A stretch of 64,000 nt of DNA, taken from assembly GCA_001687465.1 (NCBI GenBank), contig LVLI01000128.1:1-64000 (forward strand), given 5' to 3'. The notes below the pieces were generated by a model. That model saw only the letters and a list, made by a program, of their open reading frames with translations. It did not search any database and was not told the DNA's origin. Numbering within the stretch: position 1 is the first letter of the stretch; the number at the start of each line of letters is the position of its first letter. The DNA is from Halocafeteria seosinensis (lineage: Eukaryota; Sar; Bigyra; Bicosoecida). The position numbers and the translations under genes are program-made. This document shows positions 23,570 through 34,332 of this stretch, one piece after another.

Positions 23570-25216
23570 TTAGCACTTCTGGTAATGTAAATATCCCCAG
23601 TTCAAGTGCCCAGCGCGGCCCTGTTCTACCCAATGACCAAGACCGGCGATCATGCGGTCCATGTAGTCTGTACTGATCTTGTCACGAAGGGTATTGTAGT
23701 TCTGGCGCAAGAATTGTCGAATGGAACTATAATGGTTCACCAATTGTTCGGGCATTTCGACAACTTGTACTTCTTTCCAGCCCAGTTCAGTGGCAATGTC
23801 CCTGTATTTCTTGACAGACCCCATGGAATCTAAGTGAATCCTCTCGAGTACAGGGTCTAGTACACCAGGGGGTACCTCGTTGGCTTGCATAGGATCTGTA
23901 AAAAGGAACTGACCGCCTTTTTTCAAGACACGGTCAACCTGCTGCAGAACTTTCCTCTTGTTCGCGCTGTGCAGGAGTGAATCCTGAGATATCACAATGT
24001 CGTATGTACTTGCTTCGAAAGGAAGTTCCTCAAAGTCACCACCATATACTTTCACCTTTCCGTCTAGTCCTTGGGCTTTATTCTTCTCAATATTCCTTTC
24101 GTTTTCCTTCTCGCTTAAGTTCAAGCAGTCAACTTGGCAACCATACGTCTTGGCAAAGTAGCGGGCGGTTCCACCGTACCCAGCGCCGATGTCTAGCATT
24201 CGTGTGTTCTCGTTGACATCTTTGAGCATTTCACCCATCTTCCGTACACCGCGCGCACTAGCATCCTTGATAGGCTCCCCCTCTTTAGTGTAGATACCAA
24301 CATGGATGTCTTCCCCACCCCACACATGGTAATAGAAGTTATCGGCATTTTCACTGTCATAGTATTGCTTGGTCGTCTCCACTACAGCCTTGTCGCGGCT
24401 GCTGGTGTCAGGCTCGTTCAGATATTCTTTCTCAGCGATATGGATGAAAAAGTCGGGGTCGTCCATGCTGAAACTCTCTTGGAAGTCCCCAAAGGTCTCG
24501 ATACGCTGGAAACCCACTTGTTGCATCAGATTGGTCATGTAGTTCTTACGGAGCGGGAAGAAGTTCAAGTGGAATTGCTGACCGTCATTGAATTTGTATT
24601 GGAAACGCACCAATTCATCGCTGATTTTGTCCGGTTCAGCCTTCACATTGTTTCCACCGTAATAATAAGTGTGCTTGAACTGGAAACCTTTGTCCAAGAT
24701 TACATCGTAGTTTCGGTGATCCACAATCAGAATACCATCGTGACGCAGCGCAGAGTAGCACTCAGCCAAAGCTTTGCGTCGATCATTCTCCGAGAACAGA
24801 TGGGTGAATGAATTTCCGAGACAGATGATTGCATCATATTTATCATGGATATCACGGCTCAACCATCTCCAGTCCAATTGTACAGTACGGAGCATATGAC
24901 CATGTTCCCGTGCATTGTTGAAAGCCTTGGTAAGCATGTTCGCATTACCATCACCGCTGGTGACATCGAAGCCAGCATCCAAAAGTTTGATGGAATGGTA
25001 TCCCGTACCGGTTGCTACATCCAAAACTTTGCGTTTACCACGGTTCTTCAAAAGTTCAATGAAGAACTCCTTCTCGCCTTGCTCTCTTTGAGGCCAGTTG
25101 ATCAAATCGTCCCATTTGTCAACAAAGTCCTCCCCGTACTCTTCCTGGTACCAGTTCGAGGCTTCAGATGCTTCATTCGCAACTTCAGCGACAGTGCTTC
25201 CTTTCTTTTCAGCCAT
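23570..25216 (-). CDS. Fused glycine/sarcosine and sarcosine/dimethylglycine N-methyltransferase
   Basis: The enzyme would methylate glycine stepwise with SAM to betaine, a compatible solute. This is a single exon of 548 aa. The N-terminal half resembles GSMT: SAM motif KVLDVATGTGYHSIKLLDAG, QLDWRWLSRDIHDKYDAIIC and LIVDHRNYDVILDKGF. The C-terminal half resembles SDMT: MLDIGAGYGGTARYFAKTYG, NLSEKENERN, SQDSLLHSANKRKVL and a terminal HLNWGYLHYQK. Both SAM-binding motifs look intact. The chosen start is MAEKKGST; in-frame Mets at 25255 and 25480 would add poorly conserved sequence. The same fusion is known from some halotolerant bacteria and algae. Confidence 0.93.
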   Translation of the reverse strand: MAEKKGSTVAEVANEASEASNWYQEEYGEDFVDKWDDLINWPQREQGEKEFFIELLKNRGKRKVLDVATGTGYHSIKLLDAGFDVTSGDGNANMLTKAFNNAREHGHMLRTVQLDWRWLSRDIHDKYDAIICLGNSFTHLFSENDRRKALAECYSALRHDGILIVDHRNYDVILDKGFQFKHTYYYGGNNVKAEPDKISDELVRFQYKFNDGQQFHLNFFPLRKNYMTNLMQQVGFQRIETFGDFQESFSMDDPDFFIHIAEKEYLNEPDTSSRDKAVVETTKQYYDSENADNFYYHVWGGEDIHVGIYTKEGEPIKDASARGVRKMGEMLKDVNENTRMLDIGAGYGGTARYFAKTYGCQVDCLNLSEKENERNIEKNKAQGLDGKVKVYGGDFEELPFEASTYDIVISQDSLLHSANKRKVLQQVDRVLKKGGQFLFTDPMQANEVPPGVLDPVLERIHLDSMGSVKKYRDIATELGWKEVQVVEMPEQLVNHYSSIRQFLRQNYNTLRDKISTDYMDRMIAGLGHWVEQGRAGHLNWGYLHYQKC

Positions 25217-27420
25217 TGTTCCCTCCTGATTCGTGACGGTGTCTGAACCAACCATAGCGATCGCACAAGAAGTAGTGAGTTCGGTGATGCTTATAATGTT
25301 GCTAGTGCAACAAAGTTTACAATGAATGCTTGTTTGAACTGCAAATAACGCCAACCAAACGGTGCATATTGCACAGCGATCATTAAGGAAGCAGAAGTGG
25401 TCGGTAACTCGGGTGTCACTGCCACGTTGCGAGCTTCCCTCTGCTCGGAACGCCCACCTCCCACAGAGTAAGAAATCCATGGCAAAGGAAAATCCACACT
25501 CTACCCAGCAATAGCTTTTTTGAAGTCGACAATCTCATGTAACCTTGCCTTCCCCATGACAAGCTTGCCCACCTCGTCCCCAGCTTGTGAAGTTGCGCGC
25601 CAAGGAACAGACACCCTCCTCTACCATTCCCCACAGCCCATGCAGGCAAACCTCACTCCATGATGTCATCCTTCTCACATGGATCAAACTGTGCTTAGCT
25701 TCCCCGGCTAATGCATTCACTTACGTGAATAGGAGGCATGTTGTTCTACGATTCACTATCGTCCCATTTGTCACCCTTTTTGTCGTTTCCCAGTCCCCTT
25801 TGGCTCCCCCCACGGAAACGAGAACAGTGTCCCTCTGGTTTCTGCGAACCCGCAATCCCATACTTAGGGGTCCTCTGTTGGTCCGAAATAGACGCTCTAC
25901 AGCGTATACCATAGCAGAGAGCTTCGGAGAAGAACCAATAAAGAGTCTCACAATTGTATACGAGCTCGAACTCCTCTAGGGACCGGCACAACTCGGTATT
26001 CCGGGAGGATAATCGGCGTGAGAACACCATGTTCAGACGGGGAGGAGAACATTACACAAAGCACACTTACATGAATCTCGAATAAGCAATGTTAGCTTCT
26101 TCGCCTTTCTGCTTTATTCGCTTTGACTTCTTTCTGGTGTTGTACTCGGTCATACAACAACAACACGAAACAATTCTGAACTTGATCTCAATCCCGCCCC
26201 TTCTTCAAGCAATCGTGGATGTTCCTGGCAATCTTTTCGTCGACTTAAATAAAGTGGAATTGTCGAAGTTAGCCAAGTGTCGGTTGCATCTCCGAGAGGA
26301 ACCAATCTCACACGTGTGTAAAGATTTGATGCTCTGCGATAGCAGAAAGGGTACAAGTTGGTATGCAACACCCGTTATAGCGGATTGCCCTCATACACCT
26401 TTTGGACGTAACCCACACAAGCTTGTACAGCGGCACAGTAAGAACTTGACCAACTACTGTAACGCACTGTTCATGAAGAGTCACTGAACCGGGTGTGGAT
26501 TGGGCGGATGGTTCATCGTATATACCGCGGAAATACCAACTGAGTGTATATCTTCGAAGTCACGACTCGGCCGGGTTGGCCACGCAAAAGGATCTGCCGT
26601 CATGACGGAGATCGACGTACCGGTACAGTGTGCTCGTTGGGCCCTTTGCTACCAGGTCCATTACTGGCCGCGCCTCTCCTTCGTTTCGCGGGTCTACGAG
26701 CACCTCTCTCTCCACTGGCATTTGACTCATGCGGATGTAGTTCTCCAGTTCCACTGGTATCGACAGTGCCTAATCCGCTCACGGGAGACAGACTAGCCAG
26801 GAGGATCCCTCACCATCGCTGCAGAAGCGGAGAAATGAAGCGGAGAAAATACACGGAAATTATCCCGTTCGCGACAGAGGCGACGGGTGGTTTCGGGGAA
26901 GACGCAATCAAGTTCCTCAAGAGAATTGCCAGGAAAGCACCGGGCTCCCACTGGGGAACAAGGGAGATGCGGAATTTCCTCAAGCTGATGACGGCCAAAC
27001 TGCCAGTCACGGTAATGCGCCACAACGTGAAGATGTTGGACCGGTTCCGGATGGGGTTCACCCCTCGTAGCGTAGCCTGTAGCAGACATGTCTTCCGGTA
27101 GGAGCAATACCAATACACACACAGGCCACCTTGATCTTCATCTCAGAGCAAAGATGCAGGGCATGCATGTATAGCATAGGCGTGTGAAAGTGCAGACCAG
27201 GAGCACTGGAATGCCTTCGCAGAGTTCTGTCATATTTGTGAAAATAGTCGCGTCGAAACATTACCAGAACAATATCACCGTTTGAGTGATTTGCTTGGAA
27301 GCCTTGGATTTGTTTGGAAACTCCACCACAGCTGTGAGGCAGAGCATTGAGGCATTTTTGCAAAGTGCAGTACACAGCAAGCAACCAGTTGAAGCGTGTA
27401 ACGCCTTGTAGACCAACTCG
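25217..27420. other. Gene-poor interval with a retroelement fragment
   Basis: About 2.2 kb between two minus-strand genes. The only supported element is the retrotransposon fragment at 26544-27101. A plus-strand open frame at 26089-26487 has no recognisable domain and is not called. Confidence 0.5.
26544..27101 (+). mobile_element. Non-LTR retrotransposon C-terminal fragment
   Basis: An open frame of about 185 codons carries a block resembling the C-terminal region that follows the reverse transcriptase in many LINE-type elements: NPLTGDRLARR, MKRRKYTEIIPFATEATGGF, then EDAIKFLKRIARKA and NVKMLDRFRMGF. No reverse-transcriptase catalytic motif, endonuclease domain or poly(A) tail is visible here, so this is a truncated remnant. 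Family assignment rests on the pattern K-R-K-Y then P-F-x-x-E-x-x-G-G-F only. Confidence 0.5.
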
Positions 27421-28914
27421 TCATCGCAAACAGTCGCGGACTGTTTTCTGGGCCAAGATGTAGCGCGTCGCTATTTCATTGCTGATAAATCGGACAACGT
27501 GGAACGTTGTGACTTCTGCATCATGGAACGCTCCAGTTCTGTTTATCTGTTTAACGCAGCTGCTAGTATTTCTTGATAGAATATTGCTTATTACTTCAAC
27601 CTTCTTTGTATTAGGTTTCCGCATAACTATTGGAGTCGCAGTGAACCATTGATCGTTGATCAATGCCTTTTCGAGGCCATTCTGCCACTTTGTAGTAGAC
27701 TGCAGGAAGGTATTGATGGTGTCCCGGCGTAAAAACTCAACTAATTTGCATATCGGGCGCGGCGAACGTTCCAGGACCGGGCATGCAGTCTGACCAAGAT
27801 TTGATGCAAATATTTTAACCGGGTACAACACCGTTTTGAGGTATCGGTCTTGGTCACACAGGTGTCTTTGATCATGGAAAGACCAAGCGCCGTTGTCAGC
27901 CGCCACTATTTTGTCACCCTCTCGGATCCAATTCTTAGCCATATGGCGGTCCGTATTAAGTAAGAAGTAATCCAGTAGCGTTAACCTGAACAGATCTTCC
28001 ATGAACCGTGTATCTTTCGTCGAGCACTTTGTTTTATACCACATGGCCGTATCGGACACGAACTTCTGAGAGCGCGTTAAGGCACCTGCAAACACTGTAT
28101 GGTTGTTATACTCGAACACGCATTTGCTCGATGTCGGTCCGTTTGAAAAGGCATATCGTGGAAGAACAATTCCGATTGTGGGGTAGGTAAGCTTGAACCC
28201 AAGCGCCTTATCTAGCTCGTGCCCGACTATTTCCGGCCATGCTTGTCTCCCCCAGAAGTAAGTCAGAGGAGGACGGCAGGATAGTTTGAAGTAGAAGTAG
28301 CCGCATCCTGGAATTAACAACCGACGTACATGATCGTTCATTTTCCCATCCACAATGAGCTTATCTTTCAGGTTGCTTGGGATGGACTTCGTTGATTCCA
28401 CTGAATCCATATACTCTGCAAGAAGCTTGCACTCCAAAGGATCGGTCCCTTGTGCTGACCTGTTTCTGCTGGTGGCTGCACCTAGCGCCGTTTTCGATTC
28501 CTTCACGGGACGGCTATCCTCTTCCTTGCTTCCTTTATTGGATTCGGGCGTCTCTCCCTTAGTGTATGAGGATGGTGGTTCTACTGGGTTCAACTTGCTC
28601 GCATTTCGTTCGCTTCCGTACCGAGTTGTAATTGTAGTTTCCTCGTGAGCGTCCTGGAGACTCTTCACGAAGACCGCAGTAGTGGTAGGCGATGATGGGA
28701 CTGTCTGTGGATAATCGGTGGAGGCAGTGCTGTCAATGGATCCAATGTCGACAGGTGCCACGTAGAATCCGGCACAGAAGGCGACAAGGAGTAGGCAGCA
28801 GACTCCCAGAATGTAACATACGCAGCGACGAGAGGGAGGAGCTAGCCACTCCACCGGGGTCGCTGTAGGACCTCCACCTGCACCCTTTTCACTTCTTCGA
28901 CAGCACTCGGCCAT
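27421..28914 (-). CDS. FAM20/Four-jointed-like secretory-pathway kinase
   Basis: This family phosphorylates secreted proteins or glycans in the Golgi. A single exon encodes 497 aa. A signal anchor spans residues 31-51 after a basic stretch (SRR), giving a type II topology, and a Ser/Thr-rich stem follows to about 150. The luminal part has GCGYFYFKLSCRPPLTYFWG, then PEIVGHELDKALGF and the catalytic core LLDYFLLNTDRHMAKNW followed by KIVAADNGAWSF. The N-x-DRH...N and D-N-G triads match the catalytic loop and metal site of FAM20/Fj kinases. There are many cysteines, as expected for a lumenal protein. The substrate is unknown. The N-lobe Lys is not certain by eye. Confidence 0.72.
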   Translation of the reverse strand: MAECCRRSEKGAGGGPTATPVEWLAPPSRRCVCYILGVCCLLLVAFCAGFYVAPVDIGSIDSTASTDYPQTVPSSPTTTAVFVKSLQDAHEETTITTRYGSERNASKLNPVEPPSSYTKGETPESNKGSKEEDSRPVKESKTALGAATSRNRSAQGTDPLECKLLAEYMDSVESTKSIPSNLKDKLIVDGKMNDHVRRLLIPGCGYFYFKLSCRPPLTYFWGRQAWPEIVGHELDKALGFKLTYPTIGIVLPRYAFSNGPTSSKCVFEYNNHTVFAGALTRSQKFVSDTAMWYKTKCSTKDTRFMEDLFRLTLLDYFLLNTDRHMAKNWIREGDKIVAADNGAWSFHDQRHLCDQDRYLKTVLYPVKIFASNLGQTACPVLERSPRPICKLVEFLRRDTINTFLQSTTKWQNGLEKALINDQWFTATPIVMRKPNTKKVEVISNILSRNTSSCVKQINRTGAFHDAEVTTFHVVRFISNEIATRYILAQKTVRDCLR

Positions 28915-29879
28915 GCCGCAATAGCACTAGCACTAGTACCACCACTATTGTATGATGCTAGCCAATCAAGACATTCTCGAATAGCTTCACTAAAGCTAAC
29001 TCAGGGAGGGGCCCGTCCCCTGTTCCATTCCCATGGGATGCGGAGTCCAGTGTTCCCGCACCCAGTGGTCACAAATTAAGATAAATAGCCAAATAACATA
29101 AATGAGCTCTTGACTCGGTTTATTCAACAGTATTCGAGTATGCACCGTTTGTTGAACGGCTGTGCATAGCAGCGACGATTCTTTAGACGAAGTACCGGGT
29201 CTTGACATGATGGGTACTGGAGTATTCGGCTATGCAACTACTGGTTCAATTTCCTTGGGTTTGTTCTTCACTTCAAAGGTGACACGTAGGACAAATACTA
29301 GCGAGCTGCGTCTGTAATGGTTGACTGAGAACAAAAGAGCATGTTCACATACTTTGCTTTCCCCAAGTGCCGAAAAGCATTATCTGTAATACATTGTAGC
29401 TGATTGATGGCAACCACGATCGCCGCTTGATTACAGCTCGCAAATCTTTATCAATCTTAAGAATTTTATATCGCATATTTTCGAATGCGGCACCTGTTAT
29501 GGTGGTCTGTTCACAAAGGCACGTATCCAGAGACTTTAGGGAGGACAAACTTCGGAGACTTATCGGTAACTGCAGCCTGGACTCCTAAGAGACAGAGAGG
29601 TCAATTGCAGGAGGTGCTCAAAAGTGCTATAAGTGATCGTCGGTCGGGAGGATACCGACAAGCTATCCAAGGTCGAGATGACGAAAAGCTGAATCACCAA
29701 TCTCCGGATCATAACACTCGTACACCTCCAAGCAGTGCAAATGGGGTACAGTAGGTGTTGAAGAAAACGTATTTCATTAGATCGCACAGTGATCAATTGG
29801 CACTTGCTCATGTTCAAGTACAACTGGTACAGTAGTAGCATGTGTAATTTATGGTGTACCGGCTGAATATTCAAATGGA

Positions 29880-30412
29880 TCACGACTGCATCCATGCACC
29901 GTGAAGACAGACAAGCCTACAGTACCACCTATCCTTATTGGTAAATAGCTCGAATCTCCACAAAAGGACTGCGTCACAACCATCAAGTTTAGTCCAATTC
30001 CGTTCATCAGAATTCTTACCGAAGCTTCCCATGTGGGTTAAATAATGGTGAATGTTTGTCAGTTCCTCCGTCCGTTGATGTCGTTTCATGATGCGTTGAT
30101 TTGCTTCCCAAGTCGAGAGTTTCTCAGTGTCCAGCTCCTGCTCCTGCTCCTCCAACTGTGCTTTCTTCCAATAGCCCCCACTCTTAAGCGGCCCGTTTCT
30201 ATCCAATCCAGTACAATTCCGTTCATCAGAATTCTTACCGAAGCTTCCCACGTGGGTTAAATAATGGCGGGTGCCTTTCAGCAATAGTTCCTCCGTCCGT
30301 TCATATCGTTTCATGATGCGTTGATTCGCTTCCCAAGTCGAGAGTTTGCTCCTGCTCCTGCTTGCTTTCTTCCAATAGCTCCCACTCTTAAGCGTCGCAC
30401 CGGTATGTCAAT
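29880..30412 (-). CDS. Possible repeat-protein fragment, unknown
   Basis: A minus-strand frame stays open from about 30412 to the stop at 29880 and covers both copies of a tandem duplication. Each copy encodes LKSG-YWKKA, KLSTWEANQRIMKR, RTEEL, HYLTH-GSFGKNSDERN in the same order. The copies differ in length by 18 and 6 nt, multiples of three, so the frame is preserved. This suggests selection on protein, but no start codon context, splice partners or known family could be fixed. It may be an exon of a larger gene or a gene fragment. Confidence 0.35.
29992..30394. repeat. Imperfect tandem duplication, two units of about 190 bp
   Basis: Unit 1 runs 29992-30190 and unit 2 runs 30211-30394. Long blocks are nearly identical, such as those starting CCGTTCATCAGAATTCTTAC and TTCATGATGCGTTGATT. 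Differences are substitutions plus small in-frame indels, including a shorter CTCCTG-rich spacer in unit 2. Confidence 0.9.
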
Positions 30413-31143
30413 CTCGATAGGTGCCGAAAAGCTCGATCATTGAAGGGAAATGCGCCACATTCTTGTAGTTTTTAAACTCTTGACTCTCGAAATGTACGGA
30501 AAGACACCATCGGTGATATACAACGAGGTGTTTCGATATAAATCCACATACCCAGTTTCCAAAGGCTCATCGAAAGCGTTAAGATTCCACCTCCAGTCAA
30601 GCACAATTTACGACATTTTATACAATAACCAGCGCTAATCACTTTGAGATGTCCCTAAAATTCGGGTAGGGATCTCATAACTAGACTGTCGTTGCATCTA
30701 GGATATCTCTATTGGCGGCGTTTGCCTCCTGGCAACATGAGACCATGTACTCGACCGAACGTTGTCGGGAGTATCTCCTTTAATATCGATCCGCATCTGG
30801 TAGGTCTATCTTTCGGCTATACCAGCGGAGGTACACTTTCAGCAACTCCTCCTCCACTTGTTTGCTCTTCACTCGCTACTCTCTGTTCCAATAACATGCT
30901 ACCATTTCAGGGAGACGTACCCAAACTCAATAGACAAGTCACACAGGTACCCAACAACTTCGAAAAAAACTTTCGTAGACATGAAATGTTACAATAGATA
31001 ACACGGTGGAATACAAATTCAAATAGGTTCACATTAACACTAAGTAACAATCATCTGCGATAGCCATCGATTGAATAATGGGTCCCCCCATTAACTACAG
31101 GAAGCAAAATTACGCAGGGCGTACCACATATGCGGAAACCAGC

Positions 31144-34100
31144 CTAAGGCTTGGAAAATACGAACAGACATGCGATTCCCGAAAACGCAGCCACTGCTAC
31201 GGGTAGGAACGGGAAAGAAAGCGCAGCTACGTAATTCGACACTGCATGAGAAACGTGCATTAAGGCAACGAACGGTAAAAGCAGCATAAAACCCAAGGCC
31301 GACAGCGCACCACTGAAGTAGCTCTCTGACTTCTCTAGCCATGTTGCCTGGCTCATAGACAAACTCGTTGTTACATGTACGTCCGCATTACCCGGATACA
31401 AAAGCAGCTGGCCAAACTTCTGTAGCTGACAAAGCGCTTTCCCAGCAGCTACGGCCGCTTTCTCGATACACTGTACTGAGTATAAGTTGACGGAGCTCTG
31501 TTTCAGACCAAATAACCTTATATTGAGGAAGTACTGAATCGCCCCTGTACCTGCGGTCTGGAAAAAAGCTACCCAACTTGCTTGAGAAGATCCAATCGAA
31601 GTTCCCCAGTTCCATGATCGTATCTGTGAGGAAGCTTCAAGTCCCATGCCCAAACTCCAGTCGACGGGAGGTAGAAGATCTACAAGAGGGTCCCACCCGA
31701 GGGTCTTCCAAAACAACAATGTTTTTTGTATCGTAGCAGGGCCATTATCTGCAGAATGAGCGGCTATTACTGACTTAAATAAATTTTTAGAGGCTGTTTG
31801 CCACGGAAGGCAGTTACACGTGTAACGACGGAGTTGTATCTCCAACCTCTCTGCAGGAAGAATCCTCCTCCAATTTAACTGAGAAGTCGCGTCAAGCAAG
31901 GCAGATTCGGTGACGCGCGGAAGATAGTTTCCCTCCTTTGATCGAGCCCACCATCGCTGATCTTTAGTGCCATTAAGGAACCGCAGGGTTTCATTATTCA
32001 TACCACAGACAACTTCCTGTTCACTTATACATGTGACTGGAGGGAGTCGTCGGTTCCAAGGAGTGAGCTCTGAGTCGATCCTCGTAAAGTCATAGATGAA
32101 CTTATCGGCCTTGATAGATCTCGGAGGCTTCGGAAACGCTGACGTGATTTCGGCGTTACCCAGAGTGGTTGTGCGATTTTCCCAACCAAATGGCCACTTG
32201 AAGTTAGCTCTCTCTTCATTCGGGTGCGACAGGAGTCGAATAACATCGGGGCTCCCTTGAAGTACCTTAAGAGCTAGGTGGATAAGCCAAGGTGCTGATT
32301 GATAGGACCCAAGAGCTGCGAACCACATCTGCCAATCCACTCGAGGTTGATGCGGTATAACCCAAGGAGGCGACTCTCTCGTCCATTGTGGCTTATAGTA
32401 AAACGGCAGCGCCGACCAGGTTATCCCATCATTGGAGCCGCTAATCTCAACCTCTGGCCTCGCGACTATTGAAACAGGTTCATTCCAAATATCGTACCAG
32501 GGGTTGGATCCCGACAGACGAGTATCTGTGGGTGCATTACTAAGGCGTAAGTATTCTTCCCAGCGCGATTCCATCGAAGTACCGGCTTTTGAAACGTCCT
32601 TCGGCTGGTGCGCAACACCAGTCATCCGGCGAAACAAACCATACCCACTCGAAATATGCCAGTTGAAACTACCCTGGAGGCTCTTTTTCACAACACTAGG
32701 AGCACGCTTCAGCAATGTTGGTTGCCGCAAAGTGTAAATGTGGCCTGTTGCAGCACCTAGATATATTCCACCCAAGAGAAAGCCCCAAAAAATGCGGATT
32801 CCCTGGGAGAATCTTCGCTTGGTCGAATTATGGCGGCGACAACTATGGATGCCGCAAGCTTGGGAGACGTAGAAGAGAAACGAGATTAGAACCATCAATG
32901 TGATGAAAGATACAACATGAGGCAATACGATATCCAGCTGACGATTGATGTCAAACGATGGGTCCCAAGATAGTTTCCAGCCATAGAATTGCCACCAGTA
33001 CAAAGGCAATGAACCGTCGCCGAAAGGAACCCATCGGAACATTTTATATGTTGCCACGGACAGGAAACCGAAGGAGGCGATACTCAGGAGACGATTAAAC
33101 ATCACGTTGGAGTCTAAAGCGTGAAGAAACATTGACAACGAGTGAACCACTCCCTTATGCTCTAGCTGTCGCGTATCCAGAGTATTGCCGGCATCGCGGG
33201 GAGAAAGTTTAGGGGTTGACCGCCAGCAGGCTACAGCCAGGATAATTGTCAAAATGTTGAAAAAGTTATAATTGCCGGAGACAATTATCGCCATCTGTAG
33301 CAGTATTTGCAGAATAGCACCAATCCTCAGCGGTGTTGCGAAAGGAGACAGCAACAGTAGGGGCGCAGGAAGTTCAATTACAAACATCGCTGCAGTAAAC
33401 AGAGAGTGCATGGAAGGCGGGATTTGTGCTAAGTACCACGCAGCAGGTGTGGGAATACACTGAGTCGCAAAATGATACTCTGTGGCCGATAATTGATTCC
33501 AAGTTGGACAATGCGCTTGCAATTTAACAGCTCCACTCATCACCATAAGCTTTACCAGAGCGAATCGGAGGAGCCACTGGACCGGTAGAAAGAAGCCGGT
33601 ATTGACGTATCCTTCCCACAACTTGCTCGAAGTATAATCCGAGGGTTTCCGGTAAGTAGCGGTGGTCCTTTGATCCGGCTGCATGACGCGCTTACAATGA
33701 TAACCGATCTTCGAGGGTGAAAAGGCGAAGGGTGAGTACAGTATCCCCAAGAACCCAACTTCGAGGAGTAGTATATCCCATTGGAACGATAAAAAGACTT
33801 GGTCAATTTGATAGATAGACAAGTAGGATATCCATGCTACCAGGAGCATACATCCACACCCTCCTTGTAATGTGGACAGTACTGCAGCTAGAATGCCCAA
33901 AATACAAAGACCGGCGGCCATAATATCGGGCGGAATTCCGAGGTAGGGACTGAACCACAACAAGCTGGGCATATGTTTAATCACGGACCAAGTCTTCCAT
34001 TTCATTGCCGCTTCCACAGGGCCTTGATCAAGGAGTAATTCAGAAGTGCCACCAAAGTTTGAGAGTTGTGTTTCGAATGGGCTAAGCCCATCTGTGCCAT

Positions 34101-34332
34101 ATAATCCATATATCTGAGGGAATAAACTAGCAAATGCAAACACAAAGCAGAGACTCAGCATCGTAGCAAAGCCGTGCGTCGCCATGAATTCCCCGAGAGC
34201 TCGTACACAGCCGTAGGACTCTTCTATACTGAGATCTGCAGCTGCATTTGTCCCCTTCCCTCCTGCATCGTGGCTCATGGCGCCTCGTTCTTCACGCACC
34301 ATGGAGGCGCCGGCTGCTGCTTTCTTAGTCAT
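31144..34332 (-). CDS. Lipase maturation factor family protein
   Basis: LMF proteins are polytopic ER membrane chaperones; animal LMF1 matures dimeric lipases. This is a single exon of 1,062 aa, long for the family (human about 570-700). The N-terminal half has several membrane segments with the signature order SFQWDILLLEVGFLGILYSP, FFLPVQWLLRFALVKLMVMS, GAVKLQAHCPTWN and LPAPLLLLSPFATPLRIGAI. The lumenal C-terminal domain follows: NPWYDIWNEPVS, YKPQWTRESPPWVIPHQPRV, DWQMWFAALGSYQSAPWL and VIRLLSHPNEERANF. About 200 extra residues at the C-terminus end in one or two further hydrophobic helices. The substrate in a protist is unknown. Confidence 0.9.
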   Translation of the reverse strand: MTKKAAAGASMVREERGAMSHDAGGKGTNAAADLSIEESYGCVRALGEFMATHGFATMLSLCFVFAFASLFPQIYGLYGTDGLSPFETQLSNFGGTSELLLDQGPVEAAMKWKTWSVIKHMPSLLWFSPYLGIPPDIMAAGLCILGILAAVLSTLQGGCGCMLLVAWISYLSIYQIDQVFLSFQWDILLLEVGFLGILYSPFAFSPSKIGYHCKRVMQPDQRTTATYRKPSDYTSSKLWEGYVNTGFFLPVQWLLRFALVKLMVMSGAVKLQAHCPTWNQLSATEYHFATQCIPTPAAWYLAQIPPSMHSLFTAAMFVIELPAPLLLLSPFATPLRIGAILQILLQMAIIVSGNYNFFNILTIILAVACWRSTPKLSPRDAGNTLDTRQLEHKGVVHSLSMFLHALDSNVMFNRLLSIASFGFLSVATYKMFRWVPFGDGSLPLYWWQFYGWKLSWDPSFDINRQLDIVLPHVVSFITLMVLISFLFYVSQACGIHSCRRHNSTKRRFSQGIRIFWGFLLGGIYLGAATGHIYTLRQPTLLKRAPSVVKKSLQGSFNWHISSGYGLFRRMTGVAHQPKDVSKAGTSMESRWEEYLRLSNAPTDTRLSGSNPWYDIWNEPVSIVARPEVEISGSNDGITWSALPFYYKPQWTRESPPWVIPHQPRVDWQMWFAALGSYQSAPWLIHLALKVLQGSPDVIRLLSHPNEERANFKWPFGWENRTTTLGNAEITSAFPKPPRSIKADKFIYDFTRIDSELTPWNRRLPPVTCISEQEVVCGMNNETLRFLNGTKDQRWWARSKEGNYLPRVTESALLDATSQLNWRRILPAERLEIQLRRYTCNCLPWQTASKNLFKSVIAAHSADNGPATIQKTLLFWKTLGWDPLVDLLPPVDWSLGMGLEASSQIRSWNWGTSIGSSQASWVAFFQTAGTGAIQYFLNIRLFGLKQSSVNLYSVQCIEKAAVAAGKALCQLQKFGQLLLYPGNADVHVTTSLSMSQATWLEKSESYFSGALSALGFMLLLPFVALMHVSHAVSNYVAALSFPFLPVAVAAFSGIACLFVFSKP

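Larger units (their letters stand above)
28915..31143. other. Gene-poor interval with a tandem duplication
   Basis: This 2.2-kb gap separates the kinase and the lipase maturation factor. It holds the duplicated segment at 29992-30394 and the open frame through it. The plus-strand frames at 30450-30997 show no domain. Confidence 0.5.

Noticed and set aside
23977-25246. Plus-strand frames antisense to the betaine methyltransferase
   Set aside because: Shadow frames of a well-conserved minus-strand enzyme.
30450-30997. Plus-strand open frames of 62 and 101 codons
   Set aside because: No domain, no splice logic, and low-complexity Pro/Ser/Thr content.
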